NCBI RefSeq assembly: GCF_002777255.1
Contig: NZ_CP017634.1
Location: 434,001 to 498,000 of the forward strand
Direction: 5' to 3'
Origin: Candidatus Formimonas warabiya
Lineage (GTDB): Bacteria; Bacillota; Dehalobacteriia; Dehalobacteriales; Dehalobacteriaceae
Length of the DNA: 64,000 nucleotides
Shown here piece after piece: positions 17,397-25,464 of the stretch. Numbering within the stretch: position 1 is the first letter of the stretch; every line of letters begins with the position of its first letter. The translations under genes and the position numbers were made by a program. The notes under the pieces were generated by a model that was not told where the DNA came from, made no database searches, and saw only the letters and a list, made by a program, of their open reading frames with translations.

Positions 17397-18712
17397 CCAA
17401 CTTATGGCAGTGTTTAGAAATTATTTGTTTTATTTATCCTTTAACCGCGGTGTTAAATCCTGCGGTTGGATTGAGGAGCACAATTATTCCATGGTGGTTA
17501 TGGGGTACTTCCTTAGCTTTAGCTCTCGCCGGCAATAAGTATTTCTTACGTCGCGGAAGGAGTGTGCTATTAATCATAATATTTAACATGCTCTTGGGAA
17601 CTATCTTCGGTATTTTCCCTATGATCATGATCCAAATAATTACTTCCCCAGCCGGATGGTGGCCTGGAGCACTTCCTGGTATGGTTGAAATAGCAATTCT
17701 GTGGCCCCTTTATGTGTTTATGTTAATTGAACCGCTGCCTGCCAGGGACCGGGTACGCATTTTTGAAATCGGCTTGTACACGGGCGCTCTTCTATTGCTG
17801 GCTAAACAACATTTTGGCTTGGAGATTTCCTATTTTTGGTTTGCCCTGGGTGGTTTTATTTTTACAGGGTTAATTAATGAAGCTTTTGCGCATTCCTACG
17901 GATTCTCGAAAAAGTTAAGCGCTTTCAAGTTGAACGCCTGGTTTCCATTTTTGCTTTGTGTTCTGTTAATTGCAGCAGGCCTTTTTCTGGGGTGGATAGT
18001 GGCCACTAATCGTATGGCAAATTTATTGGAAAAAGTTATTCAGGCATTTATGGTGTGTATGGGCTTATTAGCCCAATTCATCCATAAAACAGGACTTGAT
18101 CGGGCGATTGGGCCAACAAAAATCATGCCTAAAATAGTCGGTGCTGAACCAGTTGTGACTGATGCATATTTTGGAGATACAACACCTCTATGGGTCATGA
18201 TCGTTTTATGGACAATTCTGGCAATACTTTTAGCCGTTAGCTTGATCCTTGCAGTGAAAGGGTTAGGGCGCGTCATCCGAAATCTTATGTTAATGAAGCA
18301 ATCACTTCCTTCCTATCAAAGAAATGCTTTTGCCTTTAACTTCGATAGGAACAAGTTGGCTGCACAGTTTAAGGACATCCTAACATATTTTTTTCACAAG
18401 GTAAGACTATTTTTGCAAGAATTATCACCTCTCACGCCCCGGGGAGTGTACGATTTATATTATTTCTTTCTTAAATGGGGAAAACGTAATGGGTTGGGAC
18501 GAACTTTAGGAGAAACACCTCAAGAGTACTTTGAACGTTTATTACCATTATTCCGGGAGAAAAATCCTCAATTAGCGGAGTCACTGTCAGATTTAACAGC
18601 AGCTTATTATCTTGAACGTTATCGGGAGGATCAGCAACCTTTTTCTAAGGAAAAAATCAAATTAATTCTACATGGTTTAAGTTTGGCGAAATTAAACGAA
18701 AGCAAAAAATGA
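17393..18712 (+). CDS. Polytopic membrane protein with C-terminal DUF4129-like domain
   Basis: 439 residues with about seven to eight helices in the first 300 residues and a soluble C-terminus (GRTLGETPQEYFERL to YYLERYRED) that matches the DUF4129 pattern found after transglutaminase-like membrane proteins. Here the transglutaminase domain itself is absent. It completes the MoxR-DUF58-DUF4129 operon, a common trio linked to cell-envelope or extracellular protein processing. Confidence 0.8.
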   Translation: MTNLWQCLEIICFIYPLTAVLNPAVGLRSTIIPWWLWGTSLALALAGNKYFLRRGRSVLLIIIFNMLLGTIFGIFPMIMIQIITSPAGWWPGALPGMVEIAILWPLYVFMLIEPLPARDRVRIFEIGLYTGALLLLAKQHFGLEISYFWFALGGFIFTGLINEAFAHSYGFSKKLSAFKLNAWFPFLLCVLLIAAGLFLGWIVATNRMANLLEKVIQAFMVCMGLLAQFIHKTGLDRAIGPTKIMPKIVGAEPVVTDAYFGDTTPLWVMIVLWTILAILLAVSLILAVKGLGRVIRNLMLMKQSLPSYQRNAFAFNFDRNKLAAQFKDILTYFFHKVRLFLQELSPLTPRGVYDLYYFFLKWGKRNGLGRTLGETPQEYFERLLPLFREKNPQLAESLSDLTAAYYLERYREDQQPFSKEKIKLILHGLSLAKLNESKK

Positions 18713-18902
18713 ACAGAATGGTTTACTCCGGAGATACTGATGCAGATTCTTTAGTGGAAAAGGGGCTTCCTTATGAGGCTTGTTGTTGGATTTTACCATG
18801 AGCGCTTTCCCCGTTCCATTCTTGGCTATCTTTGTAAAACATGTAGTCGTTTCCCTCTTTGAGGATATGGACAATATTCTTACCGTTATTCAGTATATTA
18901 TA
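18713..18902. other. Intergenic stretch, possibly holding a decayed minus-strand gene
   Basis: On the minus strand two short frames (about 18692-18874 and 18771-18956) overlap. One carries HILKEGNDYMFYKDSQEWNG, which looks protein-like, and the other continues with NNKPHKEAPFPLKNLHQYL. A small gene broken by a frameshift would explain this, but no family is recognised and the second frame overlaps the end of the DUF4129 gene. The remaining 19071-19259 stretch shows only the AT-rich leader of the next operon. Confidence 0.25.
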
Positions 18903-18953
18903 TTGACAAAATAATGTGAGCATTTTATAATTGAAATTGGTAAGACAACTTAA
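18903..18953 (+). promoter_or_regulatory. Perfect sigma-A promoter with FCD-GntR operator (catabolic cluster)
   Basis: TTGACA (18903-18908), 17 bases, TATAAT (18926-18931), then ATTGGTAAGACAACTTAA (18936-18953). The operator is identical over 18 bases to that of the TTT operon at 8629-8646, and the spacer keeps GTGAGCATTT against CTGAGCATTT. It lies about 300 bases before the FrhB-like gene. Confidence 0.85.
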
Positions 18954-19013
18954 CATTTAGAAAATGGTTCTTTGCATTATCTATTATTTTAAAAGGCACT
19001 AGTATTTATAATT

Positions 19014-19070
19014 TATATTACAAAATAGCCTGAGCATTTTTATATCCTATCTGGTAAGGCAGCTTAACAT
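19014..19070 (+). promoter_or_regulatory. Second, damaged copy of the GntR promoter cassette
   Basis: The same cassette occurs again about 110 bases downstream, but the -35 has lost its G (TATTACAAAATAGCC against TATTGACAAAATAGCC), the -10 is altered (TTTATATC) and the operator reads CTGGTAAGGCAGCTTAA. The promoter is probably inactive; the operator may still bind. The intact spacer AAATAGCCTGAGCATTT matches the copy at 8602-8618, showing common descent. Confidence 0.65.
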
Positions 19071-19259
19071 TCGAACTGCCATTCTATTCTTTTTGACAGG
19101 TTTTAACGAGTTCTGATATGGGGGGGATGATATGGCGAATTCAGGAATTATTTGAGCGATAAAGCCAAGGATTACTTTACTTCAATTCAACCTGAGACTG
19201 AAATCTTAAAAAATGGATTTAGGCAATTTTCTTACAAAAATAACTAGTTGGAGGTAAAA

Positions 19260-20456
19260 ATGAAGAAAGGTTTTAATGATTTAAAACAAGACATAATATC
19301 TGCCGGCCTTTGCACGACATGTGGTCAATGTGCGGGTAGTTGTCCAAAGCGGATTATCCAACTGAAACAAGTTGATGGGGAATTGGAGCCGGTTTTGGAC
19401 GGTGAATGTGATTCTTGCGGACAGTGCTATCATACTTGCCCGGGCCGTTATATTCCTTATCCGGATTTAGAGCGGGTGGTCTTTGGGCGAGAGCGAAAAG
19501 AGAGTGAGCACAGGTTGGGGATCTGGATAGAGTCCTACCGGGGCCATGCCACAGATCCTGATTTGCGTGCCACAAGTTCAAGTGGAGGAGCTTCTTCCGC
19601 CCTGATTGCCTATGCTCTTGATTCCGGTGCAATTGATGGGATGGTGTTTGCCTCAGATGATCCAGACAATCCGTACCGGGCAAAAGGAACATTTACATCA
19701 AGCAGTAAAGAATACATGCAACAAAAAGTTAATTCTTATTATTCACCGGTAGCTACGAATGCGGCTTTGTGGGATGCCGTAGTAACAAATAAGCTTAACA
19801 AGGTAGGTTTAATTGGATGTGGATGTCACATTCAAGCAGTCCGAAAAATGCAGCTTTATGGTAAACCTAAGAGACTGGTTGACAGCATTGATTTAACAAT
19901 CGGCCTTTTTTGCTCTTCTAATTATTATTTCATGGGTACTGAGCATTTGTTAAAAGAATTTGGAAATGTTGAACTGGAAGATGTGGCGAAGGTAAACTAC
20001 CGTGGAGGTGTTTGGCCGGGCTATCTGGAAGTTAAGACGAAGGATGGAAGTACTAAAACAATCATGTCAAAACATGATTATTCTTGGCACTTCCTTTGTT
20101 CTGCCCCTTATAAAAGAGACCGCTGTATTATGTGCCCTGACTTTAGTGCAGAACTGTCGGACATCTCGATTGGAGATATCTATGTTCCTACTGAAGAAAA
20201 TCCACGGTGGGCGGTTATTCTTGTTCGAACCGAAAGGGGCGCCCGATTGGTGAAAGAAGCAGTTGCAGCAGGCTATCTACATATCAAGGAGCATAGTCCG
20301 GAACTTATCCCGCAAAGTGGAGTGGGTTGGGAGGGACAGAAACATTCATCTGTATTCCGTCTAGGTCAAAGGAAAAAGTTTGGCTGGCCTGTGCCTGAAT
20401 ACAATATGGAAATACCGATAAACCTTGAGCGGCGGAAAGAATTGTTTTTTAAATAA
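19260..20456 (+). CDS. FrhB/FdhB-type iron-sulfur flavoprotein (coenzyme F420 hydrogenase beta family)
   Basis: 398 residues from ATG 19260 (GGAGG seven bases upstream). Two [4Fe-4S] ferredoxin motifs open the protein (CTTCGQCAGSCPK and CDSCGQCYHTCPG), followed by the FrhB N- and C-terminal domains with further cysteines (GLIGCGCHIQAVRK; RDRCIMCPDFSAELSDISIG). Such proteins pass electrons between ferredoxin and a flavin-dependent partner; outside methanogens F420 itself is usually not the substrate. First gene of the cluster, directly upstream of the ThDP enzyme, so the two may form one oxidoreductase. That pairing is inferred. Confidence 0.88.
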   Translation: MKKGFNDLKQDIISAGLCTTCGQCAGSCPKRIIQLKQVDGELEPVLDGECDSCGQCYHTCPGRYIPYPDLERVVFGRERKESEHRLGIWIESYRGHATDPDLRATSSSGGASSALIAYALDSGAIDGMVFASDDPDNPYRAKGTFTSSSKEYMQQKVNSYYSPVATNAALWDAVVTNKLNKVGLIGCGCHIQAVRKMQLYGKPKRLVDSIDLTIGLFCSSNYYFMGTEHLLKEFGNVELEDVAKVNYRGGVWPGYLEVKTKDGSTKTIMSKHDYSWHFLCSAPYKRDRCIMCPDFSAELSDISIGDIYVPTEENPRWAVILVRTERGARLVKEAVAAGYLHIKEHSPELIPQSGVGWEGQKHSSVFRLGQRKKFGWPVPEYNMEIPINLERRKELFFK

Positions 20457-20500
20457 AATCCAAACCTTAAAAAATTTTAAATGAAAAGGAGTGAAGATTC

Positions 20501-22270
20501 ATGAGGACCGCGGATGCAATTGTAGATTTTTTTGTTGAAGCAGGTTTGACCCATTACTTTGGTTTCGCCGGGGGGGCATTATGGCCTATTATGGATGCCC
20601 TTGTTGATCACCCTGAGTTTGTGGGGATTCAAGGTAAAAACGAGATGATTTCATTTCACATGGCTGATGCCTACTACAGGGCAACCGGTAAGCTGGCGCC
20701 AGTCTTTGTTACCAAGGGGCCAGGCGCGATAAACCTTCCTGAGGCTGTATGCAATGCGATGAATGATTCTTCGGCAGTTATGGCTATCTGTGCCGCAGGG
20801 CCGACCCATTTCGTTGATAAAGGCGGTTTTGAAGAAGTCTATTTTAATCAGGCTGAGGATATGATTTCCGTGTTTCGGCCGTTGGTGAAACGGGCTTGGC
20901 AAGTAACCCGCCCGGAAGATACTGTCGACGTTTTGCAAAAAGCATACAAGACGGCAATCAGCGGACGTCCCGGACCGGTTTTTGTGCAAATTCCCTGGGA
21001 TATTCAATTGTCTGAAGTACCTGAGCGCAGATACCATGTCCTGAAACGGCTTGTTACTTCACGGGTCCGGGCTGATGCGGAAAGTGTTGAGAAGGCGGCA
21101 TGCATAGTAAAAGAAGCAAAACAACCAGTGGTCGTCGCCGGCGGGGGCGTCATGTTGTCCTGGGCGACAGATGAACTGCGCGGTTTTGCGGAAAGATTTA
21201 GAGTTCCCGTTGTGACCTCCTATACTGCTAAAGGTGCGCTTCCTGAAGATCATGAATTAGCACTGGGCCCTGTGGGAAGGTCAGGATGGGATTGTGCCGC
21301 ACAGGCTGTACGTAAATCAGATGTAGTCATTGCCATAGGTGTCAGGTTTAACGACAATCACACCGCTAACTGGCGGGATAGCATGATCTACGATTCAACA
21401 AAAACTAAAATTATTCATGTTGACATAGATCAGGAGGAAATAGGAAGAAATTACCCCTGCGAATTAGGAATCGTAAGCGATGCCCAGACATTTATCAAAG
21501 ACCTGGAGGAAAACCTGCAAAATAAAGGTATCGACTCTCTCGGGAGCGATGAATGGATAGGGGAAATTACCGGTTTCAAAAAGGACTGGGAAGCAAGGGT
21601 AGTAGCAGACTTTGCAAGTGCGAAAGAGGATCTGATCCATCCGGGTCAGTTGGTGTACGAAGTTAAAGAAGCTATGCCAAAAGATGCCTTTCTTTTTGTA
21701 GATGTCGGCGACATCATGCAATATGCGGAGGCTTATGCCAAAATGTATCAGCCACGAACATGGTTTGCCAACCCAGGAATGGCCACGATGGGGTGGGCTA
21801 GTGGAGCTATGCTGGGTGCGAAAATAGCATATCCGGATAAGGCTGCGGTAACCCTTGTGGGGGATGGCGCTTTTAATATGGTGCCGAATGTGCTTGCGAC
21901 TGCAGTCGAATATGATATCCCTGCGGTTTGGGTTATTCTCAATAATGGCTATCTAAACATTGAACGCAAGGCAGAAATCGCCATGTTTAAGAGAATTCAT
22001 CCCTGGGTACAATTCCGCAGAAAGTCAACAGGAGAACCTTATAATCCTGATTTTGTGGCGCTTGCCAAGGCGTACGGAGCAATGGGAGAGAAAGTGGAAG
22101 ACATCAAAGAGGTTGGAACGGCGGTGAAAAGAGCATTGGCGAGCAATCAGCCTTATGTGATCGAAGCAAAGGTGGACCCCAATGTGACAAGTTTCTTTAC
22201 CAAAGGCATAGACCGCGCATATCCCAGTTCATGGCATGATCGATATCCCTTCCAAAAACCTGCAAAATAA
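20501..22270 (+). CDS. Thiamine-diphosphate-dependent enzyme, acetolactate-synthase-like
   Basis: 589 residues in the three-domain POX/ALS fold. The cofactor-activating glutamate is E48 in GKNEMISFHMADAYYRATGK. The central domain has VVVAGGGVMLSWAT. The ThDP/Mg motif runs from GDGAFN (about 453) to NNGYLN (about 480). AAAGGAG precedes the ATG. The family performs decarboxylation or ligation of 2-oxo acids; no regulatory small subunit is present and the sequence around E48 differs from true acetolactate synthases, so a catabolic 2-oxoacid decarboxylase or lyase is more likely. Substrate unknown. Confidence 0.88.
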   Translation: MRTADAIVDFFVEAGLTHYFGFAGGALWPIMDALVDHPEFVGIQGKNEMISFHMADAYYRATGKLAPVFVTKGPGAINLPEAVCNAMNDSSAVMAICAAGPTHFVDKGGFEEVYFNQAEDMISVFRPLVKRAWQVTRPEDTVDVLQKAYKTAISGRPGPVFVQIPWDIQLSEVPERRYHVLKRLVTSRVRADAESVEKAACIVKEAKQPVVVAGGGVMLSWATDELRGFAERFRVPVVTSYTAKGALPEDHELALGPVGRSGWDCAAQAVRKSDVVIAIGVRFNDNHTANWRDSMIYDSTKTKIIHVDIDQEEIGRNYPCELGIVSDAQTFIKDLEENLQNKGIDSLGSDEWIGEITGFKKDWEARVVADFASAKEDLIHPGQLVYEVKEAMPKDAFLFVDVGDIMQYAEAYAKMYQPRTWFANPGMATMGWASGAMLGAKIAYPDKAAVTLVGDGAFNMVPNVLATAVEYDIPAVWVILNNGYLNIERKAEIAMFKRIHPWVQFRRKSTGEPYNPDFVALAKAYGAMGEKVEDIKEVGTAVKRALASNQPYVIEAKVDPNVTSFFTKGIDRAYPSSWHDRYPFQKPAK

Positions 22271-22278
22271 GGTCCGGT

Positions 22279-22419
22279 AATAAGGATCGATTTTCGGTTT
22301 CGTCAATAAAAGCGCAGAAAACGAGTGGAGCGATGAAGGCAGGAGGGCGGGGAGCAAGGCCTTGTAATTTCGGCAAGGTCGGTGGTCCGGAGTTAGAAGA
22401 ATGAGGGCCGGTCCTTATT
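22279..22419 (+). other. GC-rich segment bounded by inverted repeats (structured RNA or MITE)
   Basis: AATAAGGATCG (22279-22289) pairs with CGGTCCTTATT (22409-22419) with one mismatch. The enclosed 119 bases are GC-rich and can form further stems (GGCCTTG with CAAGGTC). No frame is convincing. It lies between the ThDP and ubiD genes, in the 228-base gap, and may be an intercistronic RNA structure or a small insertion. Confidence 0.4.
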
Positions 22420-22498
22420 CATAAGGTTGGGCAACCCGCCGGTAAAAATATGAATGCCGATAGATGATATTATTTAAAGGGAGGTCGGGTGACGGTCA

Positions 22499-23938
22499 AT
22501 GTTTGTTAAATATAATAATTTGCGTGAATGGCTGAAACTGGTTGATGATATCAACGAACTGAAAACCCTTGAGAATGCGAATATAGAAGAAGACGCCGGG
22601 GCGATTGGGGAAATGCTAGCCAGAAGTAACGATGCCCCAGCGGTGATTATGGATAATATTCCAGGCTACCCCAAAGGAAACCGTATATTGATAAATAATC
22701 AGGGTACCAGGCGGAGGGTAGCACTGACATTTGGCTTCGATACGGATATTAGTGATTCTGAACTTGTAGAGGCCTTGGCTACCAAAAGGCTCAATAACAA
22801 GATCATCCCGGCTGTCACAGTTAAGGACGGCCCGGTGATGGAAAACGTACTAAAAGGTGACGAAGTTGATTTGAACTTGTTTCCTTCCCCTATTTGGCAT
22901 AAAGAAGATAGTAAAGGGTACATCGGTACCGGTTGTTACCTCGTAACCCGGGATCCTGATGAGAATTGGGTTAATTTGGGAACCTATCGCGTAGAGACAC
23001 AGGGTAAAAACCAAGTTGGGTTTTATGTAGCACCCGGCCATCATGGTTGGATCCATCGGGAAAAGTATTTTAAAAAGAACGAACCCTGCCCGGTGGCAAT
23101 TGTGTTGGGTGGGGATCCCCTGCTCATGGTTGCCGGGTGTACAGAAGTCCCGTGGGGAGTTTCGGAGTATGACTGGGCGGGCGGGGTTAGAGGCGCTGCT
23201 TATGAACTGATTATCGATCCCATTACGGGGCTTCCCATTCCTGCTGAAGCAGAAATTGTGCTTGTAGGCTTTGCTGATCCTGAAAAAAGACAACTTGAAG
23301 GACCTTTCGGGGAATGGACGGGATATTACGCATCAAAGAGCCGGGTAGAACCTTTCATAAAAATAGAGGCGGTTTATTACAGGAATAACCCCATCATTAT
23401 TGGTTCGCCTCCGAACAAGCCCGATGAAGCTGATAAATGGAGGCAGTATACAAAATCCGCCATACTTTTAAATGACTTAAAGAATGCCAGCGTACCCGGC
23501 GTAAAAGCAACCTGGTGCTATGCCGTGGGAGGTTGCAGGCTTTTAATAGCTGTTGCGATTGAGCAAAGATATGCAGGGCATGCGATGCAAACAGCTCTTT
23601 TAGCATCCCAACTGCCGGCCGGTGCCTATTTGGGCAGGATTGTTGTAGTAACAGATGACGATATTGATATCAGCAACATGGAAGAATTAATGTGGGCAAT
23701 TTTAACAAGGTATGACCCTGCAAAAGACACAAATATTCTCACTAATTGCTGGAGTGGTCCTTTAGACCCCCTGATCCCCCCAGAAAAGAAAGCTAAAGGC
23801 GAATATTTCAATTCTCGTCTCATTATCGATGCAACGAAGCCCTGGCACTGGCGTCATGAATTTCCTAAATCGATCATTCCTGATAAAGAATATCGAAAGA
23901 AAACGCTTGAAAAATGGGGGTTTTTATTAAACAAATAA
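22499..23938 (+). CDS. ubiD: UbiD-family prenylated-FMN decarboxylase
   Basis: 479 residues, the normal UbiD length. The family signature EGPFGEWTGYY at about residues 266-276 contains an active-site glutamate, and the N-terminal region has NLREWLKLVDDINEL. UbiD enzymes reversibly decarboxylate alpha,beta-unsaturated or aromatic acids with prenylated FMN made by UbiX; a ubiX gene lies at the far end of this cluster. GGGAGG is about 14 bases before the ATG. Neighbouring CoA-transferase and beta-oxidation genes suggest that it removes a carboxylate from an aromatic or heteroaromatic acid. The exact acid cannot be read from the sequence. Confidence 0.93.
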   Translation: MFVKYNNLREWLKLVDDINELKTLENANIEEDAGAIGEMLARSNDAPAVIMDNIPGYPKGNRILINNQGTRRRVALTFGFDTDISDSELVEALATKRLNNKIIPAVTVKDGPVMENVLKGDEVDLNLFPSPIWHKEDSKGYIGTGCYLVTRDPDENWVNLGTYRVETQGKNQVGFYVAPGHHGWIHREKYFKKNEPCPVAIVLGGDPLLMVAGCTEVPWGVSEYDWAGGVRGAAYELIIDPITGLPIPAEAEIVLVGFADPEKRQLEGPFGEWTGYYASKSRVEPFIKIEAVYYRNNPIIIGSPPNKPDEADKWRQYTKSAILLNDLKNASVPGVKATWCYAVGGCRLLIAVAIEQRYAGHAMQTALLASQLPAGAYLGRIVVVTDDDIDISNMEELMWAILTRYDPAKDTNILTNCWSGPLDPLIPPEKKAKGEYFNSRLIIDATKPWHWRHEFPKSIIPDKEYRKKTLEKWGFLLNK

Positions 23939-24162
23939 GGTTTTATGGTAAAAATACTTAATCAACATGTCAATGTTCATACATAAAAGAAAGTTTAATC
24001 TGCCGGCGGTGCCGGTAAATAGCTCCTATTAGTCATCTTTCCTCTGCAACTTCTCTGAGTCCGAATTTCAAAAAATATTTGAGCCCTGAATTTTGAGCTG
24101 CAGTGATAACCAAAAAGTAGGTGTGGAAAATCAGTCCACAAATTTCGGGGGAGGAGTTAAGT

Positions 24163-25248
24163 ATGAATTTATTTAGATTAAAGTCAATTACTAAAGTCTT
24201 ATGTTTATTATTGATATCGGGGCTTTTTATGGTTGTTATGGTTGGTTGTCAAGGGTCTACCACGTCTTCTGAAGGAGGCAGCACCGAAGGAGATCAAGCA
24301 TCTACAGCGCCTTCCGAAGGAGATAAAACCGATGCCATTTCAATAGGAACCGGATCTATCGGAAGTGTTTTTTATGTTTTGTGCGTAGGAATGGCAGACC
24401 TAATCACAAAAGAAGCAAACATAAGTGCAAATGCAGAGCCGATGGCGGGTTCTGATGCTACTGTCCGGGCTGTAGCTGACAGGGTTGTTGAATTTGGCAT
24501 GGTTAACGCCTCCAGTGGAGTAAGTGCCTACTTGGGTGAAAACCAATTTAAAGAAGAAGGCAGGAAACCGTTAAGATTAGTTGCAGTAGGCCATCAAAGT
24601 TTAAGACAGCTTGTTGTAAGAAAAGACCGGAATATTAATACTCCGGAAGATTTAGTAAGTAAAAATATTGCCGGACGCCGCAGGGCCCTTCAGGATGTGG
24701 AATTAGTTTTTAACGCGATTCTAGAAGCATACGGAATACCTAAAGAACAAGTTAATAATGTGGAGCTAGGAGATACAGAAGAAACAGAGGCCGTGGCGAT
24801 AGGCACTGTTGACGGCGCTATTGCAGCTGCAGGTATTAGGGCGTCTGACTTAATTGAGTTGTCGGAAGGTACGGATGTCAAATTTATTTCCATACCGGAG
24901 GATAAATTATCATTAATACTTGACAAACTTGGCCCGGCATTTATTAAAGGAACGATTCCGGCTAATTCCTATCGTGGCCAAACGGAAGACGTTTCTGTAC
25001 CCGCGATACCTGTTTTACTGCTTGTGAATCCTGATGTCCCGGAAGAAACAGTCTATCAAGTAGCCAAAACGATATTTGGAAACCCTGACAAAATTACCGC
25101 TCTCCATGCCGAGGGAGATAAATGGACTTTAGAAAATACTTTGAAAAATTTTCCGATACCTTTTCATTCAGGTGCCATCAAATACTTTAAGGAAATAAAC
25201 GCTTGGAATGATGAACTTGAAAATCGTCAAAATCAATTAAGCCAATAG
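24163..25248 (+). CDS. TAXI-family TRAP transporter solute-binding lipoprotein
   Basis: 361 residues from ATG 24163, where GGGGGAGGAG lies well placed; an in-frame upstream GTG at 24121 adds a hydrophilic tail before the signal peptide and is rejected. A signal peptide ends in a lipobox (VVMVGC), then a Ser/Glu/Thr linker, then the TAXI fold with ISIGTGSIGSVFYVLCVGMA. Such proteins present carboxylates or related anions to a fused DctQM permease, which follows. Confidence 0.92.
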   Translation: MNLFRLKSITKVLCLLLISGLFMVVMVGCQGSTTSSEGGSTEGDQASTAPSEGDKTDAISIGTGSIGSVFYVLCVGMADLITKEANISANAEPMAGSDATVRAVADRVVEFGMVNASSGVSAYLGENQFKEEGRKPLRLVAVGHQSLRQLVVRKDRNINTPEDLVSKNIAGRRRALQDVELVFNAILEAYGIPKEQVNNVELGDTEETEAVAIGTVDGAIAAAGIRASDLIELSEGTDVKFISIPEDKLSLILDKLGPAFIKGTIPANSYRGQTEDVSVPAIPVLLLVNPDVPEETVYQVAKTIFGNPDKITALHAEGDKWTLENTLKNFPIPFHSGAIKYFKEINAWNDELENRQNQLSQ

Positions 25249-25299
25249 TTGATCCTTGTTTATCTTTGCCGTTCTGGTGATGCAGTGTATGTACTTGCG

Positions 25300-25339
25300 G
25301 GTGTTGCTGGCCCTCGATTGATGAAGGCCAACAACATCC
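25300..25339 (+). other. Intercistronic hairpin between TAXI binding protein and permease
   Basis: GGTGTTGCTGGCC (25300-25312) can pair with GGCCAACAACATCC (25326-25339) with G-T pairs, over a 13-base loop. No T-run follows. A frame of 63 codons across this gap (25249-25440) has no family character. The position mirrors hairpins next to the other binding-protein genes. Confidence 0.45.
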
Positions 25340-25464
25340 GTTCCATGCGCCCTTTTCGCTGCAATTCCGTCCATCTATTGCATCAGACTCAGTTTTTTCC
25401 ATTCCCTGCCACGAACCTTGAGCTTGAGGGAGCTCGGTAAATTGGAAATGTGGAGGTTAAGAAA

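Noticed and set aside
20501..22270. Oxalyl-CoA decarboxylase, because a CaiB-type CoA-transferase is nearby
   Set aside because: The segment around the catalytic glutamate (GKNEMISFHMAD) does not match that enzyme, and UbiD and beta-oxidation genes would have no role in oxalate breakdown.
25249..25440. 63-codon frame between the TAXI protein and the TRAP permease
   Set aside because: No ribosome binding site or recognisable domain; the frame is a by-product of the hairpin-rich gap.
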